Assembly: GCA_022846035.1 (NCBI GenBank)
Contig: AP025580.1
Location: 806,001 to 870,000, forward strand
Reading direction: 5' to 3'
DNA length: 64,000 nucleotides
From: Christensenellaceae bacterium
GTDB lineage: Bacteria; Bacillota; Clostridia; Christensenellales; Christensenellaceae
Part shown: piece by piece, positions 24,650 to 32,986 of the stretch
How the letters are laid out: the number at the start of each line of letters is the position of its first letter
Position numbering within the stretch: position 1 is the stretch's first letter
Notes under the pieces: generated by a model
Database searches by the model: none
Told to the model about the DNA's origin: nothing
What the model saw: the letters and a program-made list of their open reading frames with translations, nothing else
Translations under genes and position numbers: made by a program

Positions 24650-25630
24650 ATGGATGATAACAAAGCATTGATACTGAATATCCAAAGATTGTCTACGGAA
24701 GACGGGCCGGGCCTGAGGACAACTGTTTTTTTCAAGGGATGCAATCTGCGGTGCGTATGGTGCCACAATCCGGAAAGCTTGTCCTCTGAAAAGCAAATCG
24801 AATGGTACGCGGCGAGATGTATGGGATGCGGTTTATGTGTTACGGCATGTCCGACTCATAGCATACGGCGCGAAGAGGCGGGCTTTGTGATCAACAGGGA
24901 AACGTGTATCGCTTGCGAAAGCTGCGTGAAGAGATGTCCCACCCTCGCGATGGAAGTGCAGGGAACACAGTGGAATCTTGAAGAGCTCGTTTATGAAGTG
25001 CTTAAGGATAAAAACTATTTTGGGGTGGATGGAGGTATTACCGCGTCGGGAGGAGAATGCCTGCTTCAGGGAAAATTTATTACGGCGTTTTTCAAACGGC
25101 TGCGGGCGAAAGGGATACATACAGCCCTTGATACCGCGGGGTTGGTACGGCAGGATGTATTTGCAAAGGTCCTGCCGTACACAAGCCTGGTGCTTTTGGA
25201 CCTGAAAATTTTCGAACGGCAAAGGCACCAGAAATATACGAGTGTCGATAACGAAGTGATTCTAAAAAATGCCCGCTATATCGCGGAATACTGCGCCTTA
25301 CATCCGGATACCAAGTTGTGGATCAGAACGCCGGTGATTCCCCATATCACCGATACAGAGCAAAATATCCTCTATATTGGCAAATTCATTACAGAATATC
25401 TGCAGCCGGTCGTGGAACGTTGGGAGTTGCTTGCTTTTAACAATCTGTGCAAGGATAAGTATGAGCGGCTGGATATGGATTGGCAGCTAAATGATATTGC
25501 GCTCATCAAACAGGAAAAAATGGAAGAGCTGTATGAAGTTGCTTTAAAAAGCGGCGTAGATCCGGAAAAAGTGATATGGACGGGAGCGATGAAAACGGAA
25601 ACGGAAGCCCCGCGGGAAGCGGAGATATAA
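24650..25630 (+). CDS. Glycyl radical enzyme activase 2 (radical SAM)
   Basis: A 326-aa activase for GRE2. Radical SAM cysteines are Cys31-x3-Cys35-x2-Cys38 following GPGLRTTVFFKG. A ferredoxin-like insert carries Cys57/60/63/67 and Cys86/89/92/96 for two more [4Fe-4S] clusters. ITASGGE is the SAM-binding segment. ATG 24650 is chosen because AAGAGAGCAAGG lies just upstream and the longer in-frame start would overlap GRE2. It starts 16 nt after the GRE2 stop. Confidence 0.92.
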   Translation: MDDNKALILNIQRLSTEDGPGLRTTVFFKGCNLRCVWCHNPESLSSEKQIEWYAARCMGCGLCVTACPTHSIRREEAGFVINRETCIACESCVKRCPTLAMEVQGTQWNLEELVYEVLKDKNYFGVDGGITASGGECLLQGKFITAFFKRLRAKGIHTALDTAGLVRQDVFAKVLPYTSLVLLDLKIFERQRHQKYTSVDNEVILKNARYIAEYCALHPDTKLWIRTPVIPHITDTEQNILYIGKFITEYLQPVVERWELLAFNNLCKDKYERLDMDWQLNDIALIKQEKMEELYEVALKSGVDPEKVIWTGAMKTETEAPREAEI

Positions 25631-25655
25631 TCAGGGTAAGATAGGAGAAAAGAGT

Positions 25656-26513
25656 ATGAGATCATTACAACATGTAAATCAGTCGTATAAACATGACGAG
25701 GAACAGATTGACTTTTATGCAACGGTCAACGAGGATAAAACGCCGCATATCACAATGTTGACGTCGCTTCACATTTATGATGAAAACACGTTGATTTGGG
25801 GCGAATATTCAGCGGGGCGTTCCAAGCATAACCAACAAGAGCGTCGTAAAATCGGCTTTTTATCGGTGATTAACGGAAAAGAAACGGTCAGTGGAAAGGC
25901 GGACTTCATAGGGAGTGAAAAAAGCGGGGAAAAGCTCGACGCACTCAATCAAATACCGGAATTCCGATATAACAACGTCAATGGATATTCTCCCGCGCAT
26001 ATTCTTCGTAAAAAGAGCATGTATGAAAGCGGGCTTGACAGGGAAGCGTACGCGCGGGCGAGGGAAGAGAGCGAAAAGGCGATAAAGAAAGCGGGCGAGG
26101 GAAGCAATCCGGAGGCCATCAGTGTATTGACGAGAAAATATATGGATGCGGAAAACGGCTTTAAAGTGCTTGCCTATGTGGGCGGTGACGGCTATCCCAC
26201 GGTACTGCCTGTTCCGCAGGCATTGCTCACACCGTCCAATCGCGCGGTTTTTTCGATGGAATATGACGCGGCGCTGCAAGAGATCGCCGAGGGCGCTGCC
26301 GTCGCGATCTATGCGATTGAATATCCGTCCATGTGCGCGGTGCTGGTAAGCGGAACGCTGGAGAAAAAGGATATAGACGGAAGAACATATGGGATCGTCG
26401 ATATTACGCGGGTATATAACCCAATGCTATCGGTGGCGGGATATATTTATCCGCCGCAGGAAATAAAGACGGTAACGGAGTTTTGCGACACAGTTTATGA
26501 GTATAATGTTTGA
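25656..26513 (+). CDS. Pyridoxamine-phosphate-oxidase-like split-barrel protein
   Basis: A 285-aa soluble protein that seems to hold two related FMN-binding split-barrel units. The first (about 15-110) contains DFYATVNEDKTPHITML and TLIWGEYSAG. The second (about 165-280) contains FKVLAYVGGDGYPTVLPV and AVFSMEYDA. This half-to-half similarity is visible by eye. The family binds FMN, F420 or heme and often reduces small molecules or acts as a flavin carrier. AGGAGAAAAG precedes the ATG. Its place between the activase and the dehydrogenase genes suggests a redox step in the same pathway. The family call is fairly good; the function is unknown. Confidence 0.65.
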   Translation: MRSLQHVNQSYKHDEEQIDFYATVNEDKTPHITMLTSLHIYDENTLIWGEYSAGRSKHNQQERRKIGFLSVINGKETVSGKADFIGSEKSGEKLDALNQIPEFRYNNVNGYSPAHILRKKSMYESGLDREAYARAREESEKAIKKAGEGSNPEAISVLTRKYMDAENGFKVLAYVGGDGYPTVLPVPQALLTPSNRAVFSMEYDAALQEIAEGAAVAIYAIEYPSMCAVLVSGTLEKKDIDGRTYGIVDITRVYNPMLSVAGYIYPPQEIKTVTEFCDTVYEYNV

Positions 26514-26566
26514 CCGTCCGCACAGATGGAAAATTGTGCGGTAATACAATGAAAAGGAGTAAGAAT

Positions 26567-27652
26567 ATGACAAGGACAATGACTTCCCCATCAAAATTTA
26601 TATTGGGAAACGGTGAACTGAAAAATTTAGGAAAATACATTTCCCAGTTGGGAAGCAAGGCGATGATTGTTGCGCATCCGGATGACTATGCGAGGGTGGA
26701 GGACATTCTGAAGCCGGCGCTTGTGGAAGTACCTTTTACGCATGTCGCGTTTGGCGGGGAATCGTGCGATAAAGAGATTAACCGCATTGTGAAGCTGGCG
26801 GAAGAGGAAAAGGCCGATGTAGTAATCGGGCTGGGCGGCGGTAAGGCGCTGGATACGGCAAAGGCGACAGGAACGCTGACGAAAAAGCCGGTCATCATCG
26901 TACCGACGATCGCGTCGACGGACGCGCCGACGAGCGCGCTGGCAATCATTTATACGGAAAACGGAGAGTTCGAACGGTATATGCACCTGCCGAAGAATCC
27001 GGACCTGGTGCTGGTAGATTCCGGAGTGATCGCCAAGGCGCCTACGCGCTTCCTGATCTCAGGAATGGGAGACGCGCTGGCAACGGTGTTTGAGGCGCGG
27101 GCATGCATCAAGGCAAGCAAGCCGAACATGTCGGGCGGCATGAGCACAAAAGCGGCTCTGGCGATCGCTGAAACATGCTATGCGACGCTGCTGGAGGATG
27201 CGCACAAGGCGAAAGCGGCGTGTGACGCGGGCGTAGTAACGATCGCGTTGGAGAATATTATAGAAACGAACATCCTGCTTTCAGGATTGGGCTTTGAGAG
27301 CAGCGGACTCGCGGCGGCGCACGCGGTACACGACGGACTGACGGTTCTGGAAGAAACGCATCATTACTTCCATGGTGAGAAAGTAGCGTTCGGAACGCTG
27401 GTACAGTTGGTTCTGGAAAACGCGGAGGAAGAAACGATCATCGAGGTTCTTGATTTCTGCCGTTCGCTGGGACTGCCGGTATGCCTCGCAGACCTTGGGG
27501 TAGAAGAGCTGGATGACGAGAGACTGATGCGGGTAGCGACGCACGCGTGTTCGGATCTGGAGACAATGGACAATATGCCGTTTGAGGTACGGCCGTCGGA
27601 TGTGGCGGCAGCGATCCGCGCGGCCGATAAGATTGGCGGTGATTACGTATGA
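26567..27652 (+). CDS. gldA: Glycerol dehydrogenase-like iron/zinc alcohol dehydrogenase
   Basis: A 361-aa member of the GldA family, which oxidises glycerol to dihydroxyacetone with NAD. The NAD-binding GLGGGKALDTAK, the metal aspartate in GMGDALATVFEA, and the metal histidines in AHAVHDGL and HYFHGEKVAFG are all present. ATG 26567 is chosen for AAAAGGAG upstream; a start at 26510 would overlap the previous gene and lacks the family start. A small hairpin (26518-26541) lies in the gap. dhaK begins within its stop codon, so both are translationally coupled. Glycerol is the family substrate, but related polyols are possible. Confidence 0.88.
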   Translation: MTRTMTSPSKFILGNGELKNLGKYISQLGSKAMIVAHPDDYARVEDILKPALVEVPFTHVAFGGESCDKEINRIVKLAEEEKADVVIGLGGGKALDTAKATGTLTKKPVIIVPTIASTDAPTSALAIIYTENGEFERYMHLPKNPDLVLVDSGVIAKAPTRFLISGMGDALATVFEARACIKASKPNMSGGMSTKAALAIAETCYATLLEDAHKAKAACDAGVVTIALENIIETNILLSGLGFESSGLAAAHAVHDGLTVLEETHHYFHGEKVAFGTLVQLVLENAEEETIIEVLDFCRSLGLPVCLADLGVEELDDERLMRVATHACSDLETMDNMPFEVRPSDVAAAIRAADKIGGDYV

Positions 27653-28635
27653 AAAAAATCATCAACAATATTGAGGATATTGTAGGTGAAATGTGCGAAG
27701 GAATTGTTTGCGGCAGGCCGGAATTAGCATTTGACCCTAAGTACAGGATTGTAAAACGCTCGCAAATCGACGCGTCGAAGGTCAGCCTGATCTCCGGAGG
27801 CGGCAGCGGCCATGAACCGGCGCACGCGGGCTTTGTGGGCAAGGGAATGCTCAGCGCGGCAGTATGCGGGGATGTATTTGCTTCGCCGTCGACGATCCAG
27901 GTATACAACGCCATCCTGCAGACGGAAAGCGACGCGGGAACACTGCTGATCATCAAAAATTATTCGGGCGATTGTATGAATTTTGAAGCGGCGAAAGAAA
28001 TGGCCGAGGATGACGACATTAAGGTGGAGTGCGTCTATGTAAATGATGATATAGCGGTGCAGGACAGCCTGTATACAACAGGACGCAGGGGCGTCGCGGG
28101 CACGGTTTTTGTACACAAAATCGCCGGCGCGGCGGCAGAAGCGGGCAAGGACTTAAAAGAAGTAAAACGGATCGCGGAAAAAACGATCAAAAATGTAAAG
28201 TCCATTGGGTTTGCGCTGACATCGTGTACGGTTCCGGCCAAGGGAAGTCCGACTTTCAACATAGGAGAAAATGAGATCGAATTTGGCGTGGGCATACATG
28301 GAGAACCAGGGATCGAGCGCTGCAGGATCGAAACATCCGCACGGCTTGCTGAAAGGATGATGCAAAAGCTGCGCGATGAGCTTAAGCTAAAGGTGGGCGA
28401 CAGGTGCGCGGTCATGGTCAATGGACTGGGCGGAACGCCGTTGATGGAACTGTATATCTTAAACCATGATATACAGGCGATATTGGCGGCAGAGGAGATC
28501 ATACCGGCCAAGATATTGGTAGGAAATTATATGACATCGCTGGATATGGCGGGAGCGTCGGTGACTCTCCTGAAACTTGACGATGAGTTGGAAAGCCTGC
28601 TGACAGAACCAACAGACATCGCATTATTCTGCTAA
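27649..28635 (+). CDS. dhaK: Dihydroxyacetone kinase, substrate-binding subunit DhaK
   Basis: A 328-aa protein of normal DhaK length. SLISGGGSGHEPAHAGFVG binds the ketose and GVGIHGEPG carries the histidine that forms the covalent hemiaminal with dihydroxyacetone. It would present the ketose to DhaL for phosphorylation. It overlaps gldA by 4 nt and is followed by dhaL 14 nt later. No phosphotransferase subunit (dhaM) is nearby, so either ATP is the donor or DhaM is encoded elsewhere. Related kinases phosphorylate erythrulose and similar ketoses. Confidence 0.93.
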   Translation: MKKIINNIEDIVGEMCEGIVCGRPELAFDPKYRIVKRSQIDASKVSLISGGGSGHEPAHAGFVGKGMLSAAVCGDVFASPSTIQVYNAILQTESDAGTLLIIKNYSGDCMNFEAAKEMAEDDDIKVECVYVNDDIAVQDSLYTTGRRGVAGTVFVHKIAGAAAEAGKDLKEVKRIAEKTIKNVKSIGFALTSCTVPAKGSPTFNIGENEIEFGVGIHGEPGIERCRIETSARLAERMMQKLRDELKLKVGDRCAVMVNGLGGTPLMELYILNHDIQAILAAEEIIPAKILVGNYMTSLDMAGASVTLLKLDDELESLLTEPTDIALFC

Positions 28636-28649
28636 AGAAGGAGGCAAAT

Positions 28650-29270
28650 ATGAGTGTGACATTGGATGAAGTCAAAAAAACGATCGCGCGTTTGTGCGAT
28701 ATTATCATCGATAATGAGGTTTATTTTTGCGAACTGGATTCTGTCGCGGGCGACGGGGATTTTGGTATGTCGATAGCCAAAGGTTTCAAAGAAGTAAAGA
28801 GACAGTTGGACGAGATCAATGATGTGGATATTGCGGCGTTTATCAAGGGATGTGCTTTGATTATTACAGAGCATTGCGGCGGCGCGTCCGGCCCGATCTG
28901 GGGTTCAGGGTTCCGCGCGGCTGCAAAAAGCGTACAGGGAAAAGAGACAATGACATTGGATGATATTGCTGGCCTGTTTGAAGCGGCTATTGTGGGAATC
29001 CAAAAGCGCGGCGGCGCAGCGCAGGGGGAAAAGACGCTGCTGGATGCTTTGATTCCGGCAACGGAAGCGTTGCGCGACGCTGCGCAAAAGGATCTGCAGA
29101 TCAAAGAAGCGTTTGTAAATGCGGCAAAAAGTGCTGAAAAGGGAGCGGAGGCGACAAAGAATATGATCGCTTCCAAAGGACGGGCTTCTTATGTCGGCGA
29201 TAGAAGCCTGCACTATCCGGATGCAGGAGCAATGGCAATCAGCGTGATCTTAAGGGAGTTTGTCAGTTAA
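28650..29270 (+). CDS. dhaL: Dihydroxyacetone kinase, nucleotide subunit DhaL (variant)
   Basis: A 206-aa DhaL-type subunit. LDSVAGDGDFG corresponds to the magnesium/ADP motif of E. coli DhaL (IGDADHG), so the histidine after the last aspartate is phenylalanine here. HCGGASGPIWG and GRASYVGDRSLHYPDAGA match the GGASGP and GRASYLGERS regions with changes in the second. AGGAGG lies just before the ATG. It is the last gene of the 12 kb operon and is followed by a strong terminator. The differences may mark an ATP-dependent or non-dihydroxyacetone subgroup. Confidence 0.9.
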   Translation: MSVTLDEVKKTIARLCDIIIDNEVYFCELDSVAGDGDFGMSIAKGFKEVKRQLDEINDVDIAAFIKGCALIITEHCGGASGPIWGSGFRAAAKSVQGKETMTLDDIAGLFEAAIVGIQKRGGAAQGEKTLLDALIPATEALRDAAQKDLQIKEAFVNAAKSAEKGAEATKNMIASKGRASYVGDRSLHYPDAGAMAISVILREFVS

Positions 29271-29294
29271 GAGTCAACAGTAAAAACATATCCT

Positions 29295-29328
29295 AAAGAG
29301 CCGCCTTTTACGGCGGCTCTTTTTTTAT
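29295..29328. terminator. Terminator shared by dhaL and the convergent pucR-type gene
   Basis: AAAGAGCCGCC pairs perfectly with GGCGGCTCTTT around TTTTAC, followed by a long T-run on the plus strand and A-rich sequence on the other side. Confidence 0.9.
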
Positions 29329-30590
29329 TCCTTTGTTTCGTACATACGGTATAACTGGATCGATGCGGAAAGGGCGCGGGCGACCTTGGGCTGTTCGAAA
29401 TCCGCCTGCAGGATCTGGAAAATACGTTCCAGGCGGTATCGAAGAGTGCCCCGATCGACAAACAGGGATTTTGCGGCGGCCGAATAAGAGTTCCCGTTCT
29501 TCAGATATTGCTCAAGCGTTTTCAGGTAAGAGGTATTGTTCTCACGGTCGAACAGGACCAGCTTGTGGATTTCGGATAAAAGCAGCACAGGAACGCCAAA
29601 GCGTTCCGCCGCGCTTGTCAAAAGCAGCTCCGTATAAAAATCGATATAATGATAAAGATATCTTTGCGGCGCCTGCCGTATACCGATTTTCAAAACCGCC
29701 AACGCCTGCTGCTTAAAAAAGCGGCGCTGGTCGATACTTTCAAAAGGATCCGAGACGGCGGCAAAGAGCTGCTGCTGGTAACAGAAGCTTTCGATCTCTC
29801 CCAGTTGCGCCTGCGTATAGCCGTAAAAAAATACCAGCAGCCGGTTTCTGTGGACCAATGAAAAGCTATTGGGAAAATGGTATTCCAGCTCGTAAAGGAC
29901 GTAAGTATAATCCGGTACTTTCTCTTTGCAGCTGCGGAATTGCAGGGCCGCGATCACAAAGGGCGGCCGCACGGGATCGCCTTTTGTTTTTTGTTTCAGG
30001 AAAGCCTCGTATTTCTGGAAGCTGTTACCGGACAGCGTTTTTACGGTGTCATTGTCGTAAAGAAGCAATTCCCGCGCGATCATGACGTCCGTTACGTCTT
30101 TTTTTAAGGGAGGCCTCGCGGACGTCTCGTGAAGCTGCGTTTCGCATAAAAGGGCGATCAGCGAGGCGGCTTCTTTTGCAACCGCCAGCAATTGCGGATC
30201 GTCAAACTTAAGGACCAGCACCCACGCCGGCTGGTTGTCTTTGCGGACAGGATAAAAGACCGTACAATAAGGATCCTGCGGCGCGGCGGGCGTAATATGC
30301 GGCGCGGAATCTTCAAAGATACGTTTCACAATATCAAAAAAAGCGGCTTCGCTGTTATCGACATAACAAATGAAATCTTCTTTGCCAAGATAAGAAGAGG
30401 GAAAATAATTCGGCAGCGCTTTCGCGGCAGAGTGAAGCATCAGCCGGCCGTCAAGATCGAGCACAAAAATATTGAGCAGGATATGATCGCGGATATGCTG
30501 CAAAATGATAGGAAGCGGATGCCCGTCCACAAGGTCCTGAAGGATCACGCGATTCAATTCGTAAGAAGCCGGCGGATTCAACAGCCTCAC
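29325..30590 (-). CDS. PucR/CdaR-type helix-turn-helix regulator (second of pair)
   Basis: A 421-aa regulator whose C-terminus is a PucR-type helix-turn-helix: LEQYLKNGNSYSAAAKSLF followed by VDRGTLRYRLERI. The N-terminal 300 residues hold a GAF-like sensory region without a recognisable ligand motif. It starts at GTG 30590, overlapping the stop of the upstream paralogue by 4 nt, so the two are cotranslated. Members of the family respond to purines, sugar diacids or other small metabolites, usually as activators. The target is probably the divergent SDR operon. Confidence 0.88.
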   Translation of the reverse strand: MRLLNPPASYELNRVILQDLVDGHPLPIILQHIRDHILLNIFVLDLDGRLMLHSAAKALPNYFPSSYLGKEDFICYVDNSEAAFFDIVKRIFEDSAPHITPAAPQDPYCTVFYPVRKDNQPAWVLVLKFDDPQLLAVAKEAASLIALLCETQLHETSARPPLKKDVTDVMIARELLLYDNDTVKTLSGNSFQKYEAFLKQKTKGDPVRPPFVIAALQFRSCKEKVPDYTYVLYELEYHFPNSFSLVHRNRLLVFFYGYTQAQLGEIESFCYQQQLFAAVSDPFESIDQRRFFKQQALAVLKIGIRQAPQRYLYHYIDFYTELLLTSAAERFGVPVLLLSEIHKLVLFDRENNTSYLKTLEQYLKNGNSYSAAAKSLFVDRGTLRYRLERIFQILQADFEQPKVARALSASIQLYRMYETKE

Positions 30591-31831
30591 CCCCCGTTTT
30601 GATTTTGGTCCGGAACATGGTAGCGTTGTAAAACGCGCATCATATTAAGGCCGGTATATAGCTGCCGCGCGACCTCAAAATCCCTCACGTCAAGCCCCAG
30701 GAGATCGGTTATTTTATCCAGCCGCAGGCGTATCGTATTGGGATGTACGGCAAGGGCGGGCGCGGTTTCCGAGAGGTTGCGCTGATGGTCGAAATAACAG
30801 GATAAAGTCGCCAGGAAATCGCTTTGCTCATGCTCGTCGAAAGCCGCGAGCTTGCGCAGCGCATAGGGAAGGGAGGCGCTCCCGCCCAGCCTTTCGATCG
30901 TGTTGTAACAGATAATATCCATATATGAGTCGCGGAAAGAAAAACATTTTTGGTCCGGATTCAAGCTGCTGCCCACCGATCGCGCGTGGATCGCCTGCAC
31001 CCTGTGGTCCGGCAATGTCCGAATATCCGAAAAATAATCGGACAGGCTGTAGTGGAAAGCCTGCTGCAGGGAAAGCCGGAACAGCAGGTCCTCGATTTCC
31101 TGCAGGGCCGCCTGGCCCGCGACGGACGAAAACAACAGGTAGAGATACTGACTTTCCGAGGAGCAACCGATTACATGGGGATTGGTTTTGCAGATATGCC
31201 CGCGGGTATATTGCAGCTCCACCTCGTTCGCGTTCGCGAAGTAGAGAATCGCCAGCACATACGGCGGCGAAAATTGAGTCTCGTAAGCGTGGATCACTTG
31301 CTGGTCGGGAACGTCGGAAAGCAAAAGCTGCTGCGCGTATTGCTGGGGCGAAGTAATATCCCGTTGTTCCTCAGCCGCCGCATAGAGCAGGCAGCCAAGC
31401 GTTCCGGCCATGATCCCGTTGATTTCCATGACCTCGTCGACAAAAGGAGAATCGCCAAGGTCGATCCCGATATAACCGTATAAAAAATGATTATGGAAAA
31501 TCGGACAACAGGTTTGCGGATGGTTTTCGCAGGTGCCCCAGGTAATGAGCGTCGGTTTCCCGTTGCGGTAGATGACGTCCTGATAGTCAAGCTGGGTATC
31601 GATTATTTTTTGCTGCGGCGCGCTGCCGCGTTCCGCGATTTCCTCCCAATCCTGAAAATAGAACGGACGGGAAAACGCATAGGTAATCAGGGTGAGCGTT
31701 TCGTCGAATACGATGATCGGGTAACATAACTCGTCGTACACATTGCGCACAAAAACACTGACATCCTGCTTTTTCAGGATCGCTTCCATGCAAAGACGCT
31801 GGATTTTAACGATGTCAGGACGGCTTTTCAT
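30587..31831 (-). CDS. PucR/CdaR-type helix-turn-helix regulator (first of pair)
   Basis: A 414-aa paralogue of the next gene, weakly similar by eye. The C-terminal domain has LSCYFDHQRNLSETAPALA and VHPNTIRLRLDKITDLLG, the PucR helix-turn-helix. The N-terminal part contains PIIVFDETLTLITYA and a regulatory domain with a likely ligand pocket but no catalytic motif. It is divergent from the SDR/flavoprotein operon, separated by 371 nt that contain repeated GTGAAA boxes. Two overlapping copies could act as a heterodimer or sense two ligands. Confidence 0.88.
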   Translation of the reverse strand: MKSRPDIVKIQRLCMEAILKKQDVSVFVRNVYDELCYPIIVFDETLTLITYAFSRPFYFQDWEEIAERGSAPQQKIIDTQLDYQDVIYRNGKPTLITWGTCENHPQTCCPIFHNHFLYGYIGIDLGDSPFVDEVMEINGIMAGTLGCLLYAAAEEQRDITSPQQYAQQLLLSDVPDQQVIHAYETQFSPPYVLAILYFANANEVELQYTRGHICKTNPHVIGCSSESQYLYLLFSSVAGQAALQEIEDLLFRLSLQQAFHYSLSDYFSDIRTLPDHRVQAIHARSVGSSLNPDQKCFSFRDSYMDIICYNTIERLGGSASLPYALRKLAAFDEHEQSDFLATLSCYFDHQRNLSETAPALAVHPNTIRLRLDKITDLLGLDVRDFEVARQLYTGLNMMRVLQRYHVPDQNQNGG

Positions 31832-32202
31832 GTGCTTTATCCCCCAATAGTAATATTATAATACAAGAAAGGTCATATATCAAACTGTCATTTTTTTCAC
31901 AAAAATGAAAATAGCCGTAATGTGGAAAATGGTGAAACCCCGAAATGAAATTTCACGAAATCTACAATGTTTGTGAAAAAAGTAGCGATTCGTCGGCTTT
32001 TTGCTATGGGAAAAGCGGTAAAAGCGATACGGGGATGGATGGCGGAGGCGGTTTGTGTTGGACAATGCGGAATCGATGAAAGCTTCAATTCAACATTTCA
32101 TACATTGATAAAATATGATCAAAAAGATACGATTATACCATGCAAAGAACAGGTTTGTTCGTATATCAAGTAATATAAACAAATAAAAAGGGGGAAGTAA
32201 AA
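31832..32202. other. Divergent control region with GTGAAA/TTTCAC boxes
   Basis: No gene is seen. Four exact 6-mers alternate in direction: TTTCAC 31895, GTGAAA 31932, TTTCAC 31951, GTGAAA 31973, the third inside the palindrome TGAAATTTCA (31946-31955). A separate dyad, GAACA/TGTTC, is at 32147-32160. These are candidate binding sites for the PucR-type proteins. The distal part from 32100 is AT-rich and likely holds the SDR operon promoter. Confidence 0.4.
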
Positions 32203-32958
32203 ATGTTTGATTTAAAAGGAAACGTTGCGGTTGTTACAGGCGGCGGCGGTGGCCTGGGACGTCAGTTCGCGCTGGCTCTCGCGAAAGCGGGCGCAAAGGT
32301 TGCTCTTCTCGCGCGCAGGCAGGCGAAGCTGGATGCGGTGAAAGCGGAAATAGAGGCTCTGGGGGGAGAGGCGCTCGCAATATCGACGGATGTTACGGAT
32401 GTGAAAACCATTATTGCGGCCCGCGATAAAATCCTGGAACAATGGGGCAGGGTAGATATTCTTGTCAATAACGCCGGCGGCGGCGTTACCGTGCCCATCG
32501 AAGAACTTTCGGAAGAAGACTGGGCGGCGAACCGCGCGCTGGATTTTGACGGCGTTTTCTATTGTATGAAATATTTCGGACAGGTCATGCTAAAGCAGGG
32601 CTATGGCCGGATCATCAACATTGCCTCCATCCTCGGCAAAGGCGGGCTCAAAGAAATGCCGATCATCGCTTATACGTCGGCAAAGGGCGGCGTTGTCAAT
32701 ATGACGCGCCACGCGGCAGCCGAATGGGCGACCAAAGGGATCACCGTGAATGCGATCTGCCCGGGATTTTTCGCCTCGGAAGCAAACAGTGAAGAAGCGA
32801 TGGAGCTCATGGCGGATATGATCAGGACGCGTACGCCTATGGAAAGGCCCGGAAAGGAAGGAGAGCTCGATTCTACTGTCGTATATCTTGCCGCTCCCGA
32901 ATCATCCTATGTTACGGGAGTCATCCTTCCCGTGGACGGCGGCTGGACCTGTATCTGA
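32203..32958 (+). CDS. Short-chain dehydrogenase/reductase
   Basis: A 251-aa classical SDR. The cofactor motif is TGGGGGLG (residues 12-19), followed by NNAG at 89-92, catalytic Ser142, Tyr157 and Lys161 (YTSAK), and the C-terminal VDGGWT typical of the FabG-like branch. It would interconvert an alcohol and a ketone with NAD(P). It is first in an operon with a flavin enoate-type reductase, an MFS transporter and a secondary alcohol dehydrogenase. Substrate unknown. GGGGGAAG precedes the ATG. Confidence 0.93.
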   Translation: MFDLKGNVAVVTGGGGGLGRQFALALAKAGAKVALLARRQAKLDAVKAEIEALGGEALAISTDVTDVKTIIAARDKILEQWGRVDILVNNAGGGVTVPIEELSEEDWAANRALDFDGVFYCMKYFGQVMLKQGYGRIINIASILGKGGLKEMPIIAYTSAKGGVVNMTRHAAAEWATKGITVNAICPGFFASEANSEEAMELMADMIRTRTPMERPGKEGELDSTVVYLAAPESSYVTGVILPVDGGWTCI

Positions 32959-32986
32959 CGCCGGACGCCAATAAGGAGGTAATACT

